Under the pieces are notes generated by a model, which saw only the letters and a program-made list of their open reading frames with translations, was not told the origin of the DNA and did not search any database. A stretch of DNA of 5,601 nt, taken from Eubacteriales bacterium. Lineage in GTDB: Bacteria > Bacillota > Clostridia > Peptostreptococcales > Anaerovoracaceae. Shown piece by piece: positions 1-4,415 of this stretch (the stretch's first letter is position 1; each line of letters opens with the position of its first letter). The DNA lies in contig JAQXNW010000018.1 in the NCBI GenBank assembly GCA_029098205.1, positions 1 through 5,601 of the forward strand, read 5' to 3'. Position numbers and translations under genes: made by a program.

Positions 1-653
1 TCATCACACTTGGATTCGCGGGATTTGTCCGCGAAGGATCAAACGCGCTGGTGCAGATCGTATGCAACGCCACTCTCCGAATCTACGGCGGGGACATCTA
101 TGTCGGCATCATGACCATTCTGAACTCCGTAAGGGATATGACGACGCTTCCGATCAACGGCCTGTCTTCCGGCAGCCAGCCGGTACTTGGCTTTAACTTC
201 GGAGCCCGAAAGCCTGAACGCGTCCGGAAGGGAATTCTCTTTACGACAATCGCCGGTATGATCTACGGCACAGCGCTCTGGGCCATTGTCATTCTGTTCC
301 CGCATCCATTCCTCGCGATGTTCACGAAGGATCCTGCAATCCTCACCGCAGGACGTCACGCGATCCGCGTATACTACGCCGCGTTCTTCATGATGATTTT
401 CCAGTTTTCCGGGCAAAGCACCTTTATCGCGCTGGGCGATTCAAAGTATGCAATCTTTTTCTCCATCTTCCGGAAAGTGATTATCGTCGTGCCGCTTACG
501 ATCCTGCTTCCGCTTCTTGCGGGACTCGGGACAGACGGCGTATTTCTGGCGGAACCGGTCTCTAATGGAATCGGCGGACTGACCTGCTATCTGACGATGA
601 TCCGTGTCGTATGGAAAAAGCAGCTCAGCACGGACGCCCCGCTGAAGGAATAA
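1..653 (+). CDS. MATE family efflux transporter, C-terminal half (5' end outside window)
   Basis: Integral membrane antiporter of the MATE (multidrug and toxic compound extrusion) family, which exports drugs or organic cations in exchange for Na+ or H+. The reading frame is open from base 3, so the start lies to the left; 216 residues are visible against about 450 for a full protein. Family features seen: a conserved N-A-T-L-R-x-Y-G-G-D segment at visible residues 21-30, a P-x-x-G-L-x-x-G-x-Q-P-x-x-G-F-N-x-G-A stretch at about 50-68 (the signature of the second six-helix bundle), and hydrophobic helices at about 77-99, 120-137, 150-173 and 178-203. The tail is short, basic and then polar, and ends in TAA. 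The substrate cannot be told from this half. No clear terminator lies directly after the stop; the first good one is at 854-891. Family assignment is secure; specificity is not. Confidence 0.93.
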   Translation, partial: ITLGFAGFVREGSNALVQIVCNATLRIYGGDIYVGIMTILNSVRDMTTLPINGLSSGSQPVLGFNFGARKPERVRKGILFTTIAGMIYGTALWAIVILFPHPFLAMFTKDPAILTAGRHAIRVYYAAFFMMIFQFSGQSTFIALGDSKYAIFFSIFRKVIIVVPLTILLPLLAGLGTDGVFLAEPVSNGIGGLTCYLTMIRVVWKKQLSTDAPLKE

Positions 654-853
654 AAGGGCTCCCCCGGCTTTTGTGAAGAAACCGTCAAAAAACAGAAAAG
701 AAACCGCCATATTATTTCCACGAAAATGACAGCGCACTGCCCTTCTGATAACACATAATTTCTGTATATTAATAACTGTCAAGAGGCAATGACAAACCAC
801 CATCCAATAACTTTTTTCAACTTTTTCATTTTTCCTAAAGTTCATAACTACCT

Positions 854-891
854 TCAGAAAGACCGGGATTTTCCCGGTCTTTCTGATTTTT
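854..891 (+). terminator. Intrinsic terminator, probably of the MATE transcript
   Basis: A perfect 15-base-pair stem (854-868 with 872-886) closes on a three-base TTT loop and is followed by a run of five T (887-891). This is a textbook Rho-independent terminator for rightward transcription. It sits 200 bases past the MATE stop codon, so it either ends a long MATE 3' UTR or ends a separate short RNA made inside the gap. Confidence 0.85.
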
Positions 892-944
892 GCCTCCGTT
901 CCGAAGGGGCGGAAGCCCCGGTAACAGCGGACCTCTGCCCTCTC

Positions 945-973
945 TTGTGTCTTATTTTCAGAAAGATTATAAT
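945..973 (+). promoter_or_regulatory. Sigma-A-type promoter of the 120-residue hypothetical gene
   Basis: TTGTGT at 945-950 (3 of 6 to TTGACA), a 17-base spacer and a perfect TATAAT at 968-973. Transcription should start near 980, giving a leader of about 79 bases. The perfect -10, optimal spacing and position just behind a terminator make this a credible promoter. Confidence 0.65.
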
Positions 974-981
974 ATAGATAT

Positions 982-1000
982 GCCTATTGCTTTAATAGGC
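982..1000 (+). promoter_or_regulatory. Hairpin at the predicted mRNA 5' end
   Basis: Perfect 7-base-pair inverted repeat GCCTATT / AATAGGC around a five-base loop. It begins only a few bases after the predicted start of transcription. Such 5'-terminal stem-loops often protect mRNA from decay; as DNA it could also be an operator. The repeat is seen directly; the role is inferred. Confidence 0.45.
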
Positions 1001-1058
1001 TGGAGCAAGAAGAAATCACTTAAAGATCATAGTCAGAATATTAAAAAGGAGCTTCAGT

Positions 1059-1421
1059 ATGTTTGGATTTATGACGCCAAAATGTGCCTCGAATACCGGG
1101 GCTGTGAATGATATCAAGAGCGACTTCAAGAACGCGGAGAAGATCGGCGAATACCGATTTGGAGACGAAGCCTGCTATCTTCCTGAAAATCCGGGATGGA
1201 TCTATATTCCGTACCGGAGCATTGACAATGCGAAGAACGCGGTGCTTCAGGTTACGCATTCCTGCTGCAGCGGCGGGCATACGATGGCGACGCCGTCGAT
1301 TCTGCTTCACTTTGACGGAGGAAACAAAACGCTCCAGTTCGATACAGAATCCGAGAGCAAAAAAGCCTTCGACAGAATCACGGCCGGGCAGTCAGCGGAT
1401 ACATCTTCACAACAAAATTAA
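1059..1421 (+). CDS. Small hypothetical protein, possibly PH-like fold
   Basis: I do not recognise this 120-residue protein with certainty. The start is supported by an AAAAGGAG ribosome site at 1044-1051, seven bases before ATG, and by the promoter at 945-973. There is no signal peptide or membrane helix, so it should be cytoplasmic. After a charged N-terminal segment, residues 30-95 look like alternating beta strands (G-E-Y-R-F-G-D-E-A, W-I-Y-I-P-Y, S-I-L-L-H-F, K-T-L-Q-F), followed by a helix at about 97-108 and a polar Ser/Gln tail. This strand-strand-helix order is like small bacterial PH-like proteins. The G-D-x-A and I-P-x-x-x-I-D spacing is loosely like the DUF956 family linked to mannose PTS loci, but that is a weak resemblance by eye. 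A C-C-S-G-G-H cluster (69-74) could bind metal or form a disulfide. No terminator separates it from the dehydrogenase gene downstream, so read-through is possible. Confidence 0.75.
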   Translation: MFGFMTPKCASNTGAVNDIKSDFKNAEKIGEYRFGDEACYLPENPGWIYIPYRSIDNAKNAVLQVTHSCCSGGHTMATPSILLHFDGGNKTLQFDTESESKKAFDRITAGQSADTSSQQN

Positions 1422-1440
1422 ATCGATTTATTTGTATATA

Positions 1441-1469
1441 TTGACAATTAATTTATTCAGTAGTAGGGT
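1441..1469 (+). promoter_or_regulatory. Promoter of the L-2-hydroxyacid dehydrogenase gene
   Basis: A perfect TTGACA (1441-1446), 17-base spacer and TAGGGT (1464-1469, 3 of 6 to TATAAT). The predicted start is near 1476, leaving a leader of about 118 bases. The leader contains a weak 6-base-pair hairpin, CAGCAT / ATGCTG (1487-1492 with 1502-1507). The perfect -35 with a poor -10 suggests a promoter helped by an activator, but that is inference. Confidence 0.55.
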
Positions 1470-1593
1470 TATTTCATGGAACCTAACAGCATGATTTACG
1501 GATGCTGAAACCGGATTTGCCTGCTCCTTACTTTGATTCTGAAGCGACGCGCTGAATGCGGATTCCAGTATCACAGCACAGGAGGGAATACAT

Positions 1594-2553
1594 ATGAAAA
1601 CCAGGAAAGTAGGAATTGTCGGCGTCGGCCATGTCGGCGCGCATACAGCATACAGTCTCGCAATCCAGGGAATCGCAGATGAAATCGTTTTGGTGGACAC
1701 CAACAAGCCGCGTGTCGGAAGCGAATTCCAGGATCTGTTTGATTCCATTCCTTATATGCCGAACCGGGTGCATCTGACCAATGGCACCTATGAGGATCTG
1801 GAAGACTGCGATGTAATTGTGAACAGCGCCGGCGACATCACGCTTCTTCTGGGATCTGAAGACCGTTCCCGCGAACTCCGGTATACAGTTCCCTGCGTGC
1901 ACACCTGGGCTGATCAGTTAGGGAAAACAAGCTTCGACGGAATCATCGTAAACATCAGCAACCCATGCGACGTCGTAACCCGTGAAATAGCGCTCGCAAC
2001 CGGTCTTCCAAAGGGACATGTCCTGGGTACAGGCACCGGCCTTGATACAGCGCGTCTGGTTTCGCAGATCGCTGAAGCTACACATGTGAATGCGCACTCC
2101 ATCCAGGCATATATGATCGGAGAGCATGGAAATTCAATGTTCGCAGGCTGGTCGGCCGTTACGATGAACGGACTTCCGCTGGACGAATTCCTTGACAAAT
2201 ACCAGGACGCGAAATTCGATAAGGCTGAAATCGAGCAGCTCGGACGTCATGGCGGCTGGGTAACTTTCTCCTACAAGCACGCGACCGAATACGCCATCGC
2301 AACCACCGCCGCGAAGATGGTGAAAGCAATTCTTCACGATGAGCGGATCATCATGCCTGCGAGCACGGAGCTTACGGGTGAATACGGCCAGAATGGCGTC
2401 TTTGTCGGAGTTCCGGTTCTCCTCGGAAAGAACGGTGTTGAACAGGTCATCGAGCTTTCGCTCACGGACGAAGAGTTGGATAAGCTGAACGACAGCTGCA
2501 ACGCGATCCGCGCGAACATGGCGCTGGCCGACGAAATCGAAGGACGGGCGTAA
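1594..2553 (+). CDS. NAD-dependent L-2-hydroxyacid dehydrogenase (L-lactate / L-2-hydroxyisocaproate dehydrogenase family)
   Basis: Cytoplasmic enzyme of the lactate/malate dehydrogenase family that reduces a 2-oxoacid to the L-2-hydroxyacid with NADH. Its 319 residues are the normal family length. The start has an AGGAGGG ribosome site at 1580-1586, seven bases before ATG. Visible features: Rossmann motif G-V-G-H-V-G (10-15), Asp35 at the end of strand 2 (NAD rather than NADP), N-I-S-N-P (120-124), L-D-T-A-R (150-154, with catalytic-pair Asp151 and substrate-binding Arg154), catalytic His178 in G-E-H-G-N-S, and the mobile-loop Arg at about 91. The G-T-G-T-x-L-D-T-A-R and G-E-H-G-N-S-x-F forms, and a loop lacking the lactate dehydrogenase Gln-Lys-Pro-Gly-Glu, are closer to L-2-hydroxyisocaproate dehydrogenase than to classical L-lactate dehydrogenase (G-E-H-G-D-T). 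It may therefore prefer branched or larger 2-oxoacids, though pyruvate is not excluded. It converges on the D-lactate dehydrogenase fusion gene. Confidence 0.92.
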   Translation: MKTRKVGIVGVGHVGAHTAYSLAIQGIADEIVLVDTNKPRVGSEFQDLFDSIPYMPNRVHLTNGTYEDLEDCDVIVNSAGDITLLLGSEDRSRELRYTVPCVHTWADQLGKTSFDGIIVNISNPCDVVTREIALATGLPKGHVLGTGTGLDTARLVSQIAEATHVNAHSIQAYMIGEHGNSMFAGWSAVTMNGLPLDEFLDKYQDAKFDKAEIEQLGRHGGWVTFSYKHATEYAIATTAAKMVKAILHDERIIMPASTELTGEYGQNGVFVGVPVLLGKNGVEQVIELSLTDEELDKLNDSCNAIRANMALADEIEGRA

Positions 2554-2642
2554 CTCCCCTTTCCTTCGAATGAATCCGATCCTCCGTCGAAAACAAAAGC
2601 GCTCCGAAAAAAACACGGCGATCAATCACTATAATATATGGC

Positions 2643-2678
2643 AGGGCCTTTCGCGACAGTTACATCACGGAAGGCCCT
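2643..2678 (+). terminator. Terminator-like hairpin after the L-2-hydroxyacid dehydrogenase gene
   Basis: The arms 2643-2653 and 2668-2678 form an 11-base-pair stem with one G-U pair, built on AGGGCCTT / AAGGCCCT, with a 14-base loop. The tail is only weakly T-rich (TTCCTAT), so termination may be partial. It lies 90 bases after the stop. Confidence 0.55.
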
Positions 2679-2749
2679 TTCCTATATCCGGGAGTATCCC
2701 AAGATTGTGTAAACCTCCATACTAACGTAAGATAAGCTTAGGCGTATAG

Positions 2750-2799
2750 AACAAGAAATGCCCGGTTCGGGCTGTTTTCAGACATTCCAAACCGGGCAT
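2750..2799 (-). terminator. Intrinsic terminator of the HPr–D-lactate dehydrogenase gene
   Basis: Ten perfect base pairs, ATGCCCGGTT (2758-2767) with AACCGGGCAT (2790-2799), extended past one mismatch by two G-C pairs. On the minus strand the stem is followed by TTTCTTGTTCT, a T-rich tail, whereas the plus-strand side has none. It therefore fits leftward transcription, about 90 bases past the fusion gene's stop. Confidence 0.65.
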
Positions 2800-2889
2800 G
2801 AGAACAGGGATTCAGGGGCGCACAGCCTCCGAATAAATCCCCCATCTTGACATGTATTAATCTCTTGCATTTTTGCAAAAGCCGCTGCA

Positions 2890-4188
2890 TTAAAGCACCT
2901 GCGCATCTCCATAAGGATTTCCCTGAAGGAAGTTTCTGGCGTTTTCCATCGTTTCCGCAGCGATGGCCTGCAGCGCCTCGCGGGTAAAGAAGGCCTGATG
3001 CGAGGTGAGCATGACCTGCGGGAACGACATCAGCCTTGACGTGATATCATTCTGGAGAATATCGTCGGAGTGATCCGTGTACACGTTCTGTTCCTCCCCT
3101 TCGTAAACGTCGAGCGCAACGGCATGGAACTTGCCGGCACGAAGCGCCTCGATCAGTGCCTCAAGATCGATGAACCCGCCTCGAGCCGTATTCACGAGCA
3201 TAACGCCGTCCTTCATCATAGCGATCGCTTCCCGGTTGATCAGGTGATAGGTGCCGCCTTCTCCCATGACAAGCGGTCCGTGGAGCGAAATCAGGTCGGA
3301 CTTTCTGAAGAGTTCCTCCTTGCTGACATATGTCAGAAGGCCCTCTTCCTCCAGACTTTTATCAGGATACGCGTCCCAGGCAAGGACGTTCATGCCGTAG
3401 CCCTTACAGATGCGGGCCATGCACCTTCCGATTTTCCCAGTCGTTACGATTCCGGCGGTTTTATTATGAAGGTCCGTTCCAAGAAGGCCGTTCAGAGAGA
3501 AGTTATTGTCTTTTACTTTATTATATGCCTTATACAAGCGGCGGTTGGCTGCCTGCAGAATGGCCATCGCGTGCTCGGCAACCGCGGAAGGGGAATATGC
3601 AGGAACGCGGAGAATCGTCATACCACATGCCTTTGCCGCATCCAGATCAACATTATTGAAGCCTGCGCAGCGCAGCAAAATCAACCGCACACCGTTTTCC
3701 TTCAGCGCTTCGACAACTTCTTTCGGTGCTTCATCATTCACGAAGATGCAAACCGCATCAAATCCCTGCGAAAGATGCACGGTTTCGGAAGTCAGGCGGC
3801 TGGTGAAATATGTGATGTCCGCATTGTACGCTCCCTCTCCCATGTCCTTTGCCAGTTCCTCAAAATAAATGCGGTCGTATTCTTTTGTTCCGTAGAAAGC
3901 CACCTTCAGCACATTCAGGTTTTTGTCAACAGGGATAATATCCGCGAAAACTTCTTTGAGCCGCTCGATATCCTGCTCTTCCGTCGGCCCTTCTGCGGAA
4001 ATGACCAGCTTGTCACCGAATCCGGCACGAAGGGAAACCAGCGCAAGAACATCATTGCCCGGAGCGGTTTTCCCGTTTGCGGCAACCGTAATGCTGCTCT
4101 TCAGCTTGGTGCATTCCGTAGCAAGTATGGCGGATGGCCGCGCATGCAGCCCCAGAGTCGCCTTACACGTGTATTCAAAGGTCTTCAT
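2890..4188 (-). CDS. HPr phosphocarrier domain fused to D-lactate dehydrogenase
   Basis: One unbroken 432-residue protein made of two complete domains. Residues 1-87 are an HPr-fold PTS phosphocarrier with active-site G-L-H-A-R-P-S (His15, Arg17 at standard HPr numbering) and N-G-K at 38-40. Collinear alignment puts Asp46 where Firmicutes HPr has regulatory Ser46, followed by V-L-A-L-V-S-L. From about residue 93 it is a D-2-hydroxyacid dehydrogenase very like E. coli LdhA, which reduces pyruvate to D-lactate with NADH. Shared segments include F-Y-G-T-K-E-Y-D (98-105), V-C-I-F-V-N-D (146-152), L-R-C-A-G-F-N-N-V-D (172-181), R-V-P-A-Y (194-198) and N-F-S-L (229-232). Catalytic residues are Arg336 (N-T-A-R-G), Glu365 (D-V-Y-E-G-E) and His397 (S-H-Q-A-F), with Asp272 for NAD. 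The nucleotide motif reads T-T-G-K-I-G (249-254), with Thr for the first Gly. The AAAGGA ribosome site is eight bases before ATG, and there is no internal start with a ribosome site near residue 93, so the HPr part is translated with the enzyme. Domain calls are firm; the joint function is inference. Confidence 0.95.
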   Translation of the reverse strand: MKTFEYTCKATLGLHARPSAILATECTKLKSSITVAANGKTAPGNDVLALVSLRAGFGDKLVISAEGPTEEQDIERLKEVFADIIPVDKNLNVLKVAFYGTKEYDRIYFEELAKDMGEGAYNADITYFTSRLTSETVHLSQGFDAVCIFVNDEAPKEVVEALKENGVRLILLRCAGFNNVDLDAAKACGMTILRVPAYSPSAVAEHAMAILQAANRRLYKAYNKVKDNNFSLNGLLGTDLHNKTAGIVTTGKIGRCMARICKGYGMNVLAWDAYPDKSLEEEGLLTYVSKEELFRKSDLISLHGPLVMGEGGTYHLINREAIAMMKDGVMLVNTARGGFIDLEALIEALRAGKFHAVALDVYEGEEQNVYTDHSDDILQNDITSRLMSFPQVMLTSHQAFFTREALQAIAAETMENARNFLQGNPYGDAQVL

Positions 4189-4196
4189 TTTGTTTA

Positions 4197-4202
4197 TCCT
4201 TT
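4197..4202 (-). promoter_or_regulatory. Ribosome binding site that places the start before the HPr domain
   Basis: AAAGGA on the minus strand, eight bases upstream of the ATG at 4188. Because no comparable site precedes any start codon close to the dehydrogenase domain, it supports translation of the fusion as one chain. Confidence 0.7.
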
Positions 4203-4215
4203 CTGTTGAAAAACA

Positions 4216-4257
4216 TTACGTCGGCGTATCTTCTGCACGCCGAAATTCACTGCGTAA
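4216..4257 (-). promoter_or_regulatory. Two-part hairpin in the leader of the fusion mRNA
   Basis: An inner 7-base-pair stem, TCGGCGT / ACGCCGA (4221-4227 with 4237-4243, nine-base loop), is enclosed by a 5-base-pair helix, TTACG / CGTAA (4216-4220 with 4253-4257), with a nine-base bulge on one side. It lies between the predicted transcription start (about 4270) and the ribosome site. It does not match a riboswitch class I know; it could tune stability or bind a regulator. Confidence 0.45.
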
Positions 4258-4276
4258 ATTCTGGCACAGATATAAT

Positions 4277-4306
4277 ATTATAGGTACTGCGATTTGTCGA
4301 GTACAA
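4277..4306 (-). promoter_or_regulatory. Promoter of the HPr–D-lactate dehydrogenase gene
   Basis: On the minus strand: TTGTAC (4301-4306, 3 of 6 to TTGACA), an 18-base spacer and a perfect TATAAT (4277-4282). The predicted start is near 4270, giving a leader of about 82 bases. The -10 lies in a TATAATATTATA palindrome (4271-4282), so a TATAAT also reads rightward, but that direction lacks a good -35. Confidence 0.6.
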
Positions 4307-4307
4307 T

Positions 4308-4355
4308 AAAAAAACAATGCAGTCCACGAACACTGTAAAGGCCCATGGGCTGCAT
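4308..4355 (-). terminator. Intrinsic terminator just upstream of the fusion gene's promoter
   Basis: The arms 4346-4355 and 4317-4326 pair over 10 base pairs with one G-U (ATGCAGTCCA / TGGGCTGCAT) around a 19-base loop. On the minus strand the stem is followed by TG and seven T (4308-4314). It should stop leftward transcripts entering from the right, and the T-run ends about two bases from the -35 of the fusion promoter. On the plus strand a T-run (4364-4370) lies eight bases past the stem, a poorer fit. Confidence 0.6.
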
Positions 4356-4415
4356 AAGCGGTCTTTTTTTATACGCTGTGTAATAGTTTCCCGCGCTGCA
4401 TGCGGCGAATTTCTA

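Larger units (their letters stand above)
654..1058. other. Intergenic region between MATE gene and small hypothetical gene
   Basis: This 405-base gap contains no convincing gene. It holds an A/T-rich stretch (about 700-850) with a Phe-rich 62-codon ORF (789-977) that I do not accept as a gene. After that come a strong hairpin terminator (854-891), a short GGGGC-GGAA-GCCCC hairpin with a GNRA-type loop (906-919), the promoter of the next gene (945-973) and a leader hairpin (982-1000). A second possible promoter (TTCTGA, 16-base spacer, TATATT at 743-770) would give an RNA of roughly 115 bases ending at the terminator, but the match is weak. Confidence 0.6.
2554..2889. other. Convergent intergenic region between the two dehydrogenase genes
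   Basis: No gene is supported in these 336 bases. They hold a terminator-like hairpin for the rightward gene (2643-2678), a hairpin with a T-rich tail for the leftward gene (2758-2799), and a small TTGCA-TTTT-TGCAA inverted repeat (2865-2878). A promoter-like pair (TTGTGT, 17 bases, TAAGAT at 2705-2733) points right, into the convergent hairpin, with no gene behind it. Confidence 0.6.

Noticed and set aside
656..672. Possible terminator directly after the MATE stop codon
   Set aside because: Only a few pairs form with a G-G clash near the base of the stem, and there is no T-run of useful length; the 854-891 hairpin is far stronger.
754..782. Leftward promoter with a perfect TTGACA (777-782) facing the MATE gene
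   Set aside because: The best -10 (AATTAT, 16-base spacing) is mediocre and no gene or terminator suits a leftward RNA there. The AT-rich DNA makes a chance match likely.
441..845. 134-codon minus-strand frame overlapping the MATE gene end
   Set aside because: It is antisense to clear MATE sequence, with a low-complexity product and no start signals.
1108..1494. 128-codon plus-strand frame overlapping the 120-residue hypothetical gene
   Set aside because: Arg/Ser-rich out-of-frame product typical of a shadow; the 1059-1421 frame has the ribosome site and promoter.
2630..2635. Perfect TATAAT just before the hairpin at 2643-2678
   Set aside because: No -35 (the spot is a run of A) and no extended -10, and no gene follows on the plus strand.
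3070..4209. 379-codon open frame on the plus strand opposite the HPr–D-lactate dehydrogenase gene
   Set aside because: It has no recognisable domain and lies wholly antisense to a gene with two unmistakable conserved domains, correct start signals and catalytic residues. It is a coding shadow.
4197..4213. TGTT-GAAA-AACA repeat as a Rex redox-repressor site before the fusion gene
   Set aside because: The arms and spacing do not match the known Rex pattern TTGTTAA-4-TTAACAA, and it overlaps the ribosome site. No other Rex-like site was found near either dehydrogenase.
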